Assembly (NCBI RefSeq): GCF_022024275.1
Contig: NZ_CP091804.1
Coordinates: 2,250,501-2,314,500 of the forward strand
Direction: 5' to 3'
DNA length: 64,000 bases
From: Sphingopyxis sp. BSN-002
GTDB taxonomy: Bacteria; Pseudomonadota; Alphaproteobacteria; Sphingomonadales; Sphingomonadaceae
Positions 1 through 8,091 of this stretch are shown here, piece after piece. The first letter of the stretch is position 1; the number at the start of each line of letters is the position of its first letter. The notes beneath the pieces are model-generated. The model was not told the origin of the DNA, searched no databases, and was given only the letters and a program-made list of their open reading frames with translations. A program made the translations under genes and the position numbers.

Positions 1-92
1 AACGCCGGGAATAGTTGGAGCGTCCGCCAGTTTCATTCGACCGCCAAAAGCCGCCGTTCCGCAAACGGCCAGAAGGAGCCGGTGTGGTCTAA

Positions 93-120
93 AGCCGGCA
101 CCGGATTACCGATGCCGGCT
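93..120 (-). terminator. Hairpin after the alpA-like gene
   Basis: Eight-base inverted arms AGCCGGCA (93-100) and TGCCGGCT (113-120) flank a 12-base loop. Read leftward it lies 15 bases past the stop of the AlpA-like gene and is followed by TTTAG, so it could end the int-alpA transcript, but the T-tract is weak. Nothing else is recognisable in bases 1-134. Confidence 0.4.
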
Positions 121-134
121 CATACATTGCTCCG

Positions 135-431
135 CTAACTCTTCGCGGCTTTGACGGGAGCATGAGGCGAGCCCTGTTTGGCAGGCCTCACTTCGCCCCA
201 CCCCGGATCGGACGTCGACCGCCTCATTCCAAGTTCGGCCCAAGCCTCAAGATCGTCGATCCCATAAACTACCCGGCCGCCCAGCTTTCGATATGTCGGA
301 CCCGTACCGTAGCATCGATGCTTCTCAAGGGTTCGAGGTGATAGGCCGAGGTGTATGGCTGCATCCGGTGTAGTCACATAGCGAGGCTTGATTGCCGTAT
401 CGGTTGTCGAAGTTTTGACGTCCTTGACCAT
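135..431 (-). CDS. AlpA/excisionase-like helix-turn-helix protein
   Basis: A 98-residue protein whose residues about 18-66 match the MerR-like helix-turn-helix of AlpA and phage excisionases: a YVTTPDAAIHLGLSPRTLEK start, a GPxYRKLGGRVVYG wing and the terminal DDLEAW typical of HTH_17 domains. An AAGGAG ribosome binding site precedes the ATG. It lies 76 bases downstream of the integrase on the same strand, the usual place for a small factor that directs excision or activates integrase transcription. The C-terminal 30 residues are basic and low-complexity. The DNA-binding role is well supported by the motif; the excisionase role is inferred from context. Confidence 0.75.
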   Translation of the reverse strand: MVKDVKTSTTDTAIKPRYVTTPDAAIHLGLSPRTLEKHRCYGTGPTYRKLGGRVVYGIDDLEAWAELGMRRSTSDPGWGEVRPAKQGSPHAPVKAAKS

Positions 432-507
432 GTCTTACTCCTTGTAACCGGACCATAATTGGCCCGATCAAAGGAACGGTCCTGACGGAGATGTGACCCT
501 GGCGACC

Positions 508-1869
508 TCAAGCGTCGAAAGATTCGCCGCTTGCGTCGATGCCGGCTTCCCCCTCTCCAACGGCGCTAGCCAGAAAGCTCGCAAGAGTTTGCTTTCGGGA
601 AGCATGATCGAGAGCGTAAGCCGTCAGCTTGTAATGGGCTCCGTCAAGAAGGCCGTGGATGTATCCGGCAACCGTGTCGGCGGCTGCGACGAGCGCGGCG
701 TCCATTGTGTGGATGTAGCGGCCGGTTACCGACCCTTTGGCATGTCCAAGCAAAGCGGCGACGGTGGTTTCGGTGAAACCGAGATCATTTGCGACGCTGG
801 CGAAACTATGCCGCAGCACATGAGGTGTGATGTCGTCCAGACCGCATCCGCCGAGTATCTTCGTCCAGTGATCGGGAAGGGCGCCGAAGGCGTTGTCGCG
901 GCCAGTGCCCCGGAACACATAAGTTCGAGCCTCTGACATCTCCTGTTTTTGCAGGCATTCGATGACATGCAAGCCGACGGGCCGGACCGATTTTCCTTCC
1001 TTGCTGTCCTCCAGGCGAAGACAGCTGCTTTCGATGTCGACTTCGCCCCACCGAAGCTTGGTGAGTTCGCTACGACGGCAACCGGTAAGCGCCAGCAGTC
1101 TGATAATCTGGGCAGCTATCGCATATTGCCCATCGAGCTCCGCATCGCGGAGTTTGGTACCGATCAAGCGGTACTCGGCTTCCGACAATCGGCGGTCGCG
1201 AACATTGTCTTTTGGCTTGCGGATACCGAACGCCGGATTGATTTCGATGATTCCCGCCTCGACGGCATAGGTCAGGATGCCTCCCAGCAAGCCAATAGTC
1301 CTGGCGGCAGTTCCGGCGCCGCCTCTCACAATCGCCTTGCCTCGCAGCTTCGCTGTCTTGACGCTGACCGCTGTCTTGCCGGCCATGATGTCTTTCATCG
1401 CCTTGTTGATGTCGGCCTTGTCCAGATCCTTGACCCTTCGCGGTCCGAGCAGCGGCACGATGTGGCGGTGGATGCGACCTGTATCGGTGTCGATGGTCGA
1501 TTGCTTTTTCGGCCGCCCACCTTTGCCCAAGATGAGTCCGGCGTTGAGGTCGGTCAGATACAAGGCGCAAAGCTCCTTGACCGTTATCGCCTGCCTGTCG
1601 ATCTGTCGCTCCTCCGCTGGATCTTCACCTTGAGCCACACGACCGAGCTGAATGCGCGCCTCGCGGCGCGCCATTTCAGGAGTCCATATGCCGTGCCTGC
1701 CGATCGTGAGACGCCGGGACCGCCTGTGGGTCCGATACTGGATGACGTAGCTGCGCTTGCCCGACGCGAATATCCGGATACCGAAACCCGGCAGTTCATC
1801 ATCCCAGATGAAATAGTCCTTCGCCTCGGCGAGGGCCGCCTCTACAAGGCGTTTGGTAATCCTACCCAT
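508..1869 (-). CDS. int: Tyrosine recombinase / site-specific integrase
   Basis: A 453-residue integrase of the P4/prophage type that would integrate or excise a genomic island at a tRNA gene. The N-terminal arm-binding part (residues 1-85, with DDELPGFGIRI and SYVIQYR) matches the DUF4102-type domain. A SAM-like core-binding domain follows at about 95-205 and the catalytic domain at about 225-400. The catalytic set is visible: TGCRRSEL (Arg265), HVLRHS (His350, Arg353), LLGHA (His376) and the nucleophile in GRYIH (Tyr385). The C-terminus extends about 65 residues past Tyr385, which is long. The start lies 185 bases from the tRNA-Arg fragment at 2054-2098, so this is the likely recombinase for that site. 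The gene appears intact. Confidence 0.93.
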   Translation of the reverse strand: MGRITKRLVEAALAEAKDYFIWDDELPGFGIRIFASGKRSYVIQYRTHRRSRRLTIGRHGIWTPEMARREARIQLGRVAQGEDPAEERQIDRQAITVKELCALYLTDLNAGLILGKGGRPKKQSTIDTDTGRIHRHIVPLLGPRRVKDLDKADINKAMKDIMAGKTAVSVKTAKLRGKAIVRGGAGTAARTIGLLGGILTYAVEAGIIEINPAFGIRKPKDNVRDRRLSEAEYRLIGTKLRDAELDGQYAIAAQIIRLLALTGCRRSELTKLRWGEVDIESSCLRLEDSKEGKSVRPVGLHVIECLQKQEMSEARTYVFRGTGRDNAFGALPDHWTKILGGCGLDDITPHVLRHSFASVANDLGFTETTVAALLGHAKGSVTGRYIHTMDAALVAAADTVAGYIHGLLDGAHYKLTAYALDHASRKQTLASFLASAVGEGEAGIDASGESFDA

Positions 1870-2012
1870 GGGCTACAACCTCTTCGAACCATCGTGCTTC
1901 CGCGAAAGCATTGCGTAAGCAGCAGGGGGCGTATTCTTGGTGGAGCCCAGGTTAGCATCGGCGGAAGTGTTTTTCACCTTTCCGATGATATATTAGTAGC
2001 TTAGCGTAGAAA

Positions 2013-2045
2013 AACAGGCTCTGGCGTTGAATAGCATAGCCTGTT
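2013..2045. repeat. Inverted repeat beside the attachment site
   Basis: AACAGGCT (2013-2020) and AGCCTGTT (2038-2045) are perfect inverted 8-mers separated by 17 bases. They end 9 bases before the tRNA-Arg identity starts. They could be integrase core- or arm-type sites, or a hairpin. No function can be assigned from sequence alone. Confidence 0.35.
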
Positions 2046-2053
2046 GGTACCCG

Positions 2054-2098
2054 CTCCGAAGGCAGAGGCCAGGGGTTCGAATCCCTTCGGGTGCGCCA
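2054..2098 (+). tRNA. tRNA-Arg(CCG) 3' half: attachment-site scar
   Basis: This is the 3' half of a tRNA: anticodon loop CTCCGAA (2054-2060, anticodon CCG), 3' anticodon stem GGCAG, a 5-base variable region, T-arm AGGGG-TTCGAAT-CCCTT (2071-2087), acceptor strand CGGGTGC, discriminator G and CCA (2096-2098). The partner strands are absent upstream: no CTGCC precedes the loop and no GCACCCG lies at the expected 5' end. The identity therefore begins at the anticodon loop, a common crossover point of tyrosine integrases. It is best read as one attachment-site copy, with the island to the left and the restored intact tRNA-Arg outside the window. It should not be counted as a functional tRNA. Confidence 0.8.
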
Positions 2099-2187
2099 TT
2101 TCTCCGTATTCCAGCATCCTGAACGGACGTTGCGCCGGTCTTCCGGGAGTTGGCCGCCTTCCGCGCGAGCGAGGCAAGCCATCCTGG

Positions 2188-2204
2188 CTGACATCAGGCT
2201 GACA
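2188..2204 (-). promoter_or_regulatory. PhoP-box-like direct repeat before TonB receptor 1
   Basis: CTGACA-N5-CTGACA on this strand is TGTCAG-N5-TGTCAG on the other, two hexamers 11 bases apart. The same element occurs at 5645 and 7999. The spacing is that of OmpR/PhoP-family operators. It lies 89 bases before the TonB receptor start and is the likely binding site of the response regulator encoded at 5993. The orientation is inverted relative to the gene, unlike the site at 7999. Confidence 0.6.
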
Positions 2205-2292
2205 GGCCGAGGGGGGCAGCTGTAAGGTCGAAGAGCCCAATGGAGCTTCCGGAGCGGTCGAGGGCGGCCGCTTTCTGGAAGGTCGGCCCATC

Positions 2293-4320
2293 ATGTCGCG
2301 CACCATTCGTATCGGGTTGCTCCTGCTGGCCGGGTTCGGCGCGGCTGCGGCCGCAGCGGCGCAGGAGGGGGCGGATACGGGAGGCCCGGTCTACGACAGG
2401 AGTTTCTTCGACCGGACGCAACCGTCGAACGCCTATGAGATGGTGGCCCTGCTCCCGGGCTTCACGATCGTCGAAGGCGATACCGACGTGCGCGGCTATT
2501 CGGGCGCGGCGGGCAATGTCCTGATCGACGGCCAGCGGCCATCGGGAAAGACCGATACGCTCGCGACCATCCTGAAGCGCATTCCTGCGGCGCGTGTCGG
2601 GCGGATCGAATTGATCCGTGCCGGAACGGCGAGCTATGACATGCAGGGCTATGCCCTGCTGGCCAATGTCATACTGGTCAAGGCCGGCCGGATCAGCGGC
2701 CGGATCGAGGCCGAGCAAGCCCTTTATCGCCACGGACTGCACGCCCCGCGGATTTCCGCGCAGGCGACGCTCGATCGGCACGACCGGGTGGTCGACCTGT
2801 TCGCCACCGCCTATCGCGAAATCGACGACGAGCATGGGTTCGGCATCCGCAACCGGTTCGCCGCCGACGGCTCGCCGCTGCGGCTGGTCGACTATGCGCA
2901 GCCCGAGGGAGCCCGCGTCGTGCAGGCGACACTCGCTTACCGTCAACCTTTGCTGGGCGGCACGCTGCACATCAACGCGCTGGTCCAGGACAAGCGGAAG
3001 TTCGCCGATATCGCCTATGCCGTCCGTTTTCCCGCGCCGGACACCATCGATGGCAGCGAGCGTGAGACCGCGCGCACCTATGAAAGCGGTCTGCGTTATG
3101 AGCGCGCGCTGGGCCCGGCGAACGATCTCGAGGTCGTGGGAAGCTATCGTTCGGTCGCAACGCTTGGCATCGACCGGGAAGCATCGGCATCGGGTAACAG
3201 CGTTTCGGACGAGCGCTCGGATGCCAGCGAAGCGATCCTGCGCGCATCGCTCCGCCATCGCCGGGGAGGCCTGACGATCGAAGCCGGTGCGGAAGGCGCG
3301 ATCAATGGCCTCGACAGCCGCAATGCGCTGGTCGAAGACGGCGAGCCCGTCGTTCTTCCTCACGCGGACGTTCGCGTTACCGAGCGCCGGGCAGAGCTGT
3401 TCGCGACCGCCAGCGGCGCATTGAATCCGCACGTGAATGCCGAACTGGGGGTCCGGTACGAAATGTCGCGCCTGTCGCAAACCGGCGACGTCAACCTTGT
3501 CAAATCGCTCGCCTTCTGGAAGCCGCGGGCGCGGCTGAGCTGGACTCCGGCGGCCGACCGGACGCTGCGCCTGCTGATCGAGCGCGAGGTGGGGCAGCTC
3601 GACTTCGGGGATTTCGTGGGCGCCGCGTCGCTCACCAACGGAACCGTCAGCGCCGGCAATGCCGATCTCGAGCCCGACAGCCTCTGGCGGCTGGAGGCGA
3701 CATATGAACGCCGGTTCGGTGCGGGATCGTTTACCCTCGCCGTCCGGCGCGAATGGATAAGCAATCTCGTCGACCAGCTGCCCGTCGTCATCGATGGCAC
3801 CGTTTTCGATGCCGTCGGCAACATCGGCTCGGCGCGGCGCGATATATTCGAGGCGTCGCTGAAGTGGCCGCTGGAAGGCTTGGGCGCAAAGGGCGTCGTC
3901 GTCACCGCAGATATGATGGCGCGGCGCAGTCGGGCGACCGATCCGACCACGGGCGCGCGGCGCAGTATCTCGGGCGACCTTCCGGTCGAAGCCAAGGTGG
4001 CATTCACCCACGACATCCCGGCGTGGAAGCTGCGCTGGGGCGGAAGCTATGCCTTTGCGCGGACCGAGACGGGCTTCAAGGTCGAGGAAGTCGAGCGCGA
4101 CCGTCTGGCCGGCCGGCTCGATCTGTTTGCCGAATATCATCCTGACGCCCGCTGGACGTTCCGTCTGTTCGGCAAGAATCTGACCGACAGCGCAGCTACG
4201 CGAACGCGCGATATCTATACCGGCGTCCGCGGAGACAGTGCGCTGCGCTACCGCGAACTGCGCGTGCTCCGCAGCGGGCGCTATGTCGGCCTGACAGTTC
4301 AGCGCAGCTTCGGAGGCTAG
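2293..4320 (+). CDS. TonB-dependent outer-membrane receptor (phytate locus, receptor 1)
   Basis: A 675-residue outer-membrane receptor. Residues 1-24 are a signal peptide ending AAAAQ. A plug-like domain covers about 25-140, with LLPGFTIVEGD, DVRGYSGAAGNVLIDGQRPSGK and RIPAARVGRIELIRAG as the usual plug signatures. The rest is barrel-like, ending in an aromatic-rich strand (YVGLTVQRSFGG). It is smaller than the second receptor at 8165. Its stop directly abuts the stop of the convergent phytase gene, and a two-hexamer operator lies upstream. The context suggests energised uptake of phytate or another inositol phosphate, perhaps as a metal complex. The substrate is inferred, the receptor class is clear. 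Confidence 0.85.
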   Translation: MSRTIRIGLLLLAGFGAAAAAAAQEGADTGGPVYDRSFFDRTQPSNAYEMVALLPGFTIVEGDTDVRGYSGAAGNVLIDGQRPSGKTDTLATILKRIPAARVGRIELIRAGTASYDMQGYALLANVILVKAGRISGRIEAEQALYRHGLHAPRISAQATLDRHDRVVDLFATAYREIDDEHGFGIRNRFAADGSPLRLVDYAQPEGARVVQATLAYRQPLLGGTLHINALVQDKRKFADIAYAVRFPAPDTIDGSERETARTYESGLRYERALGPANDLEVVGSYRSVATLGIDREASASGNSVSDERSDASEAILRASLRHRRGGLTIEAGAEGAINGLDSRNALVEDGEPVVLPHADVRVTERRAELFATASGALNPHVNAELGVRYEMSRLSQTGDVNLVKSLAFWKPRARLSWTPAADRTLRLLIEREVGQLDFGDFVGAASLTNGTVSAGNADLEPDSLWRLEATYERRFGAGSFTLAVRREWISNLVDQLPVVIDGTVFDAVGNIGSARRDIFEASLKWPLEGLGAKGVVVTADMMARRSRATDPTTGARRSISGDLPVEAKVAFTHDIPAWKLRWGGSYAFARTETGFKVEEVERDRLAGRLDLFAEYHPDARWTFRLFGKNLTDSAATRTRDIYTGVRGDSALRYRELRVLRSGRYVGLTVQRSFGG

Positions 4321-5550
4321 CTAGCCGCGCGGCGCGGCAAGCCGGGTGAAGGCGCTCCAGCTACAGGCGGTCGCCTCGACCGAGTTTCCGCATCCGGGGA
4401 TGGGAAGGTAGCGACGGAACAGGGCATCTCCCGGACCCAGCGGCTCCAGATTGCGGAGCTGGTCCATCGTTTGCGCACGGTAGAAGGCGCGGACGTAGCG
4501 ATCGCCCCTGTCGTTGCTCACCAGCTCGAAGCCCAACGCGCTGCCGGGGGGCACCTCGTCGGCCGGATAGCTCGGTACCTGCCAGTGAAGGTCGAAGAAA
4601 CCTCCGAGATCCGCCACATTGGTATCATGGCCGGCGAGCAGGGTAAGGCGCGCCGGACTCTTCTCGCCAAGCGCTTCTACGATTTCGTTGACGATCGGCG
4701 CCGCCGCGGCCGCGGCGATATAGCCGGGGCGGTTCGCATAACGGAACTTCAGCGGATGGAAGCGCAACAGCTGTTCGATTTCGGCGCGGGTAACGCGGCC
4801 CCAGCCGACCTCCTGCATCGGCTTGCTTTCCAGATATTCGAGCAGCAGCGTCTGGCTGGCGGTCGAGCCGACGTCGAGCGGGCCTTCGAGGTCGGGGCGA
4901 TCGTGCGGCTGTGCGACAAGGCGGCTTGGCTCGGCGACAAGCGGGCAGGCGGGCACCGCGCAATCGAGTATTCTGGCAAGCAGCGTCAGCTCGCCGCGAT
5001 GACGCTCGGTCTCGGCGGCAAGGCCGCCCTCGGGCGCTTGCGCGAGCGCGGCGTCATAGGCGCGCTTGCCGTCGAACGAGGCCGGGCCGCCGTCGAGTCC
5101 GTGAAAGATGGCATCATCGTCGGATCCGGCGGGATGCGATACCGTCGCGGTGCAACCGGGCATGAAGCCGTCGGCCCAAGATTGGGCGGTATTGATCGTG
5201 CGTTCCTTGTAGCTCGCTTTCAGAACGATCGTTCCCGATGCCGGGCATCCGCCGGGAAACAGGCCGCGGTCGCCAAAATGGGCACGGTCGCTTTCGCCGA
5301 GGAGCTTGACTCCCGCCGCGCCGCGCGGTGTCAGCAGGCCGAAGTCGACGGGCCAGTCGGGCCATGTCTCCGCCGAATAGCCCGGCGGCACGACCGCCGC
5401 CTTTGTCGGTGGGCGAATGCCATGCCGCATCAGCATGACCACCTTCTCGAGCTTCAGCGATTCAGCGTCCGCGGCCGGGGTGTCGGCACCGGCGCCCGGC
5501 GCGGCGCAAGCCGCCAGCAATGCGGTGGTCAAAAGCAGGATGCGCTTCAC
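4321..5550 (-). CDS. Histidine acid phytase/phosphatase, probable lipoprotein
   Basis: A 409-residue histidine-type acid phosphatase of the AppA/phytase clan, which hydrolyses phosphomonoesters of phytate. The N-terminal catalytic motif RHGIRPP (about residues 43-49) supplies the nucleophilic His and phosphate-binding Arg. LTPRG follows at about 75, and the proton-donor motif GHDTNV sits near residue 307. HDTN is typical of phytases in this superfamily. The leader (LLLTTALLAACAA) ends in a lipobox-like LAAC, so the enzyme is probably a membrane-anchored periplasmic lipoprotein. The promoter region is shared with the divergent PepSY/two-component operon and contains both locus motifs (5565-5574 and 5645-5661). 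A second, unrelated phytase lies at 24979. Confidence 0.9.
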   Translation of the reverse strand: MKRILLLTTALLAACAAPGAGADTPAADAESLKLEKVVMLMRHGIRPPTKAAVVPPGYSAETWPDWPVDFGLLTPRGAAGVKLLGESDRAHFGDRGLFPGGCPASGTIVLKASYKERTINTAQSWADGFMPGCTATVSHPAGSDDDAIFHGLDGGPASFDGKRAYDAALAQAPEGGLAAETERHRGELTLLARILDCAVPACPLVAEPSRLVAQPHDRPDLEGPLDVGSTASQTLLLEYLESKPMQEVGWGRVTRAEIEQLLRFHPLKFRYANRPGYIAAAAAAPIVNEIVEALGEKSPARLTLLAGHDTNVADLGGFFDLHWQVPSYPADEVPPGSALGFELVSNDRGDRYVRAFYRAQTMDQLRNLEPLGPGDALFRRYLPIPGCGNSVEATACSWSAFTRLAAPRG

Positions 5551-5564
5551 GGGCCTCTCCTATG

Positions 5565-5574
5565 TGGAATAAAT
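5565..5574 (+). promoter_or_regulatory. TGGAATAAAT motif, phytase promoter
   Basis: An exact TGGAATAAAT lies 14 bases upstream of the phytase ATG (5550, leftward). The same decamer occurs at 8092-8101 and, inverted, at 11854-11863. Closely related sequences occur at three other promoters of the locus. It is a candidate operator of the RpiR-family regulator at 11945. The position next to the start would suit repression. Confidence 0.55.
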
Positions 5575-5644
5575 TTATCGACACATCATAAATCAGAAAA
5601 TATATTTCATCAATGCCGTTCGCCGATAAATACGGGCCGTATCA

Positions 5645-5661
5645 TGTCAGCTTGCTGTCAG
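5645..5661 (+). promoter_or_regulatory. PhoP-box-like direct repeat between phytase and PepSY genes
   Basis: TGTCAG-CTTGC-TGTCAG, the same hexamers and 11-base period as at 2188 and 7999. It lies 23 bases before the PepSY start and 94 bases before the divergent phytase start. It could autoregulate the two-component operon, control phytase, or both. Its closeness to the PepSY start argues against simple activation of that gene unless the transcript is nearly leaderless. Confidence 0.6.
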
Positions 5662-5684
5662 CGCTTCTGTGGCAGGAAGGACGC

Positions 5685-5993
5685 ATGAAAAAGACGCTTC
5701 TTATCGCGGCCGCGCTCGCCGCACTCGCTTCCCCTGCCCTGACGCTTGCGAAGGACGACAAGGACGATCAACGCGCGGCGAGCGCTGCGCTGGCGCGCGG
5801 AGAAATCCTGCCGATCGCGCGCGTGCTGGCCATCGCCACCGAGCGCGTTCCGGGCGACGTGCTCAAGGTCAAGCTGGAACGCGAATCCTTCGGCTTCAAA
5901 TATGAGGTGAAAATCCTGACCGGCGGCGGCAGGGTGCGCGAGGTCGAGATCGACGCCAAGACCGGCCGGATAATCAAGATCGAGGATGATTGA
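5685..5993 (+). CDS. Small periplasmic PepSY-domain protein
   Basis: A 102-residue protein. The MKKTLLIAAALAALASPALTLA leader is a clear signal peptide and fixes the start at 5685, with GGAAGG upstream, rather than an in-frame ATG at 5613. The mature part is one PepSY-type unit ending VREVEIDAKTGRIIKIEDD, the usual beta-hairpin signature. Such genes often precede PhoP/QseB-like two-component operons, and their products are thought to bind or modulate sensors or peptidases in the periplasm. The stop overlaps the response regulator start (TGATG), so the three genes are translationally coupled. The modulator role is inferred. Confidence 0.85.
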   Translation: MKKTLLIAAALAALASPALTLAKDDKDDQRAASAALARGEILPIARVLAIATERVPGDVLKVKLERESFGFKYEVKILTGGGRVREVEIDAKTGRIIKIEDD

Positions 5994-6658
5994 TGCGCGC
6001 ATTGGTAGTCGAGGACGATCCGGTCGTTGCTTCCGAACTCGTCCGGGGGATGACCGCCGCGGGTTTCGTCGTCGACCTTGCCGGCGACGGACAGCAGGCG
6101 TGGTTCAACGGCGATGTCGAAGATTATGACGTTGCCGTCGTCGACCTGGGTCTGCCGCGCCTCGACGGGCTGTCGGTGGTCAGGCGCTGGCGCGAGGCGG
6201 GGCGAAACTTTCCGGTGCTGATCCTTTCCGCGCGCGGCGAATGGACCGACAAGGTTGCCGGGATCGAGGCCGGCGCCGACGACTATATGGCCAAGCCGTG
6301 GGCGATGGAGGAGCTCGTTGCGCGCGTGCGTGGGCTGATCCGCCGCGCCGCGGGCCGGTCGAGCCCGACGCTGGAGGTCGGCGGCCTCCGGATCGACACG
6401 CATCGCATGACGGCGACCCTCGACGGCACGCTGGTCAAGCTGTCGCCGCTCGAATACCGGCTGCTCGACTATCTGGCGCATCACCCCGACCGCGCGGTGC
6501 CCGCTACCGAACTTTCCGATCACCTCTATGGCGACGCCGATACCGAGAACGCCAATGCCATCGAGGCGCTGATCGCGCGGCTGCGCCGCAAGCTGGGCGC
6601 CGATACAATCCAGACCCGCCGGGGCTTCGGCTATCTGTTGCCGGTGACTGCCGCGTGA
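5993..6658 (+). CDS. OmpR/PhoP-family response regulator
   Basis: A 221-residue regulator with a receiver domain (residues 1-115) and a winged-helix DNA-binding domain (about 125-218). The acidic pocket is EDD (8-9), the phosphoacceptor is Asp51 in VVDLGLP, and the conserved Lys is in MAKPW. The effector domain ends RRGFGYLL, typical of the OmpR class. The ATG overlaps the PepSY stop, and its own stop overlaps the kinase GTG. OmpR/PhoP regulators bind hexamer direct repeats 10-11 bases apart, and three such TGTCAG repeats lie at 2188, 5645 and 7999. Control of both TonB receptors and the phytase is therefore inferred. Confidence 0.93.
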   Translation: MRALVVEDDPVVASELVRGMTAAGFVVDLAGDGQQAWFNGDVEDYDVAVVDLGLPRLDGLSVVRRWREAGRNFPVLILSARGEWTDKVAGIEAGADDYMAKPWAMEELVARVRGLIRRAAGRSSPTLEVGGLRIDTHRMTATLDGTLVKLSPLEYRLLDYLAHHPDRAVPATELSDHLYGDADTENANAIEALIARLRRKLGADTIQTRRGFGYLLPVTAA

Positions 6659-7992
6659 CACGCGGCTCGCTCCGGCTTCGGCTGATTGCGGGAGCCGGCG
6701 TCGCGATCGCGCTGGCGTTGGTGCTGGCCTGGTTTGCGATGACCTGGCTGTTCAACGGCCATATCGAGCGGCGGGTCGAAGACGAACTGCTGGTCCAGGT
6801 CCGCCCGCTCCTCGCCGACCTGCAACTGGCGCGCGGGGTTCCGGTGGCCGGTTCGGAACCGGCGGATCCGCGGTTCGCTGTCCCCGCGGGCGGGCTTTAC
6901 TGGCAGGTATCGGGAGCCGAAGGTGCGATCCGTTCGGTATCGCTGTGGGACAGCCACTTGCCACGCCCGAAAGCGGCGCCGTCGGACGAATGGCGTGTTC
7001 GCCGGGCCGACGGTCCCTTCGGGCAGCGGCTCCTGTTGATGGAGCGCGCCATCCGCCTCCAGCCGCGCGAGCCTGCAGTGATCGTTCAGCTCGGCTATGA
7101 TCTGGCCAAGCTGGTTCCCGCGCAACGCGAGTTCGGACGCGAGATGGCCCTGTTTCTGGCGCTCCTCTGGATGGTGCTCGCGCTGGCGGCGTGGGCGCAG
7201 GTGGGATTGGGGCTGCGTCCCCTGCGCGGCGTCGGGCAGGATGTGGAGCGTTTGCGCCGGGATGCGTCGGCGCGTCTCGGCGATGGCTATCCCCGCGAGC
7301 TCGCGCCGCTGACCGGATCGATCGATGCGCTGGCCGACGCGCGCGAAGCCGATCTGGTCCGCGCGCGCCGCCGCGCCGCCGACCTGGCGCACGGCCTCAA
7401 GACTCCGCTTGCAGCGCTCGCCGCGCAAAGCGCGCGGGCCAGGGAAAGCGGCGCGTTGCAGATCGCCGACGGGCTTGATTCCTCGATTGCCGCGATGCGA
7501 GCGGCGATCGACGGCGAGCTGGCCCGGACGCGCATCAGCCTGGTCCATGAAGGCCGCAGCACCGTCGCGCTGCCGTTGATCGAGCGACTCGTCGCGGTGA
7601 TCGAGCAGACCGAAGCGGGCGAGCGTATCGCCTTTTCGATTGCATGCGACGAGAGCGCGACTTTGCCGCTCGCGAGCGACGATGCCGCCGAACTGCTGGG
7701 ACCGTTGCTGGAAAACGCCGCGCGCCATGCGCGCCGTCTCGTCCGGGTTGCGATCGATACGATGGCGGACAGGCGCGTATTGACGGTCGGCGACGACGGG
7801 CCGGGGCTCGATACCGTGCAGCGCGATGAGGCAATCCTGCGCGGTGCGCGGCTCGATTCGGCGCAGGAGGGCTATGGGCTGGGCCTTGCCATAGCACGCG
7901 AGCTGGCCGAAGCGACGCGAGGCGAGCTGGAGCTGGCGCGCTCGCCGCTCGGCGGTCTCGAGGTTCGGGTCCGCTGGCCGCTATCCGACTGA
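6655..7992 (+). CDS. PhoQ-like sensor histidine kinase
   Basis: A 445-residue inner-membrane sensor kinase. The GTG start overlaps the regulator stop (GTGA). Two membrane segments (about 10-32 and 160-182) enclose a periplasmic sensor region of about 125 residues. The dimerisation/phosphoacceptor motif is DLAHGLKTPL (His246), the form seen in the PhoQ subfamily. The ATPase has an N-box (LLENAARHA), a G1 box (VGDDGPGLD) and a G2 box (GYGLGLAIARELA). It would phosphorylate the regulator at 5993. The signal is unknown; phytate, low phosphate or divalent cations (which phytate chelates) are reasonable guesses given PhoQ biology. Confidence 0.93.
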   Translation: MTRGSLRLRLIAGAGVAIALALVLAWFAMTWLFNGHIERRVEDELLVQVRPLLADLQLARGVPVAGSEPADPRFAVPAGGLYWQVSGAEGAIRSVSLWDSHLPRPKAAPSDEWRVRRADGPFGQRLLLMERAIRLQPREPAVIVQLGYDLAKLVPAQREFGREMALFLALLWMVLALAAWAQVGLGLRPLRGVGQDVERLRRDASARLGDGYPRELAPLTGSIDALADAREADLVRARRRAADLAHGLKTPLAALAAQSARARESGALQIADGLDSSIAAMRAAIDGELARTRISLVHEGRSTVALPLIERLVAVIEQTEAGERIAFSIACDESATLPLASDDAAELLGPLLENAARHARRLVRVAIDTMADRRVLTVGDDGPGLDTVQRDEAILRGARLDSAQEGYGLGLAIARELAEATRGELELARSPLGGLEVRVRWPLSD

Positions 7993-7998
7993 AATTCC

Positions 7999-8015
7999 TG
8001 TCAGCGACATGTCAG
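7999..8015 (+). promoter_or_regulatory. PhoP-box-like direct repeat before TonB receptor 2
   Basis: TGTCAG-CGACA-TGTCAG, 7 bases past the kinase stop and 150 bases before the receptor start at 8165. It is the third copy of the two-hexamer element with an 11-base period, and here it has the same orientation as the gene. The likely ligand is the response regulator encoded just upstream. Confidence 0.6.
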
Positions 8016-8091
8016 GCGGTGCGCATTGCGCCGCCTTTTCGTGCGGCGTGAACCATCATTGTGCAAGATATATTCTATTTCACTTGCAATA

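Noticed and set aside
2041..2098. A complete tRNA gene
   Set aside because: The 5' acceptor strand, D-arm and 5' anticodon stem are missing, so it cannot fold as a tRNA.
1952..2306. Short leftward reading frames across the tRNA-Arg fragment, including one with KGFEPLASAFGAG
   Set aside because: This peptide is the well-known artefact of translating the antisense strand of a tRNA gene. The bases are explained by the tRNA 3' half.
2194..4140. A 648-codon open frame opposite TonB receptor 1
   Set aside because: It is antisense to a gene with clear signal peptide and receptor motifs; the translation is low-complexity and Arg/Gly/Asp-rich, a product of GC-rich codon bias.
6241..6654. An N-terminal extension of the histidine kinase reading back into the response regulator gene
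   Set aside because: The extension is an out-of-frame translation of the regulator. The GTG at 6655 overlapping the regulator stop gives a normal N-terminus with a membrane helix.
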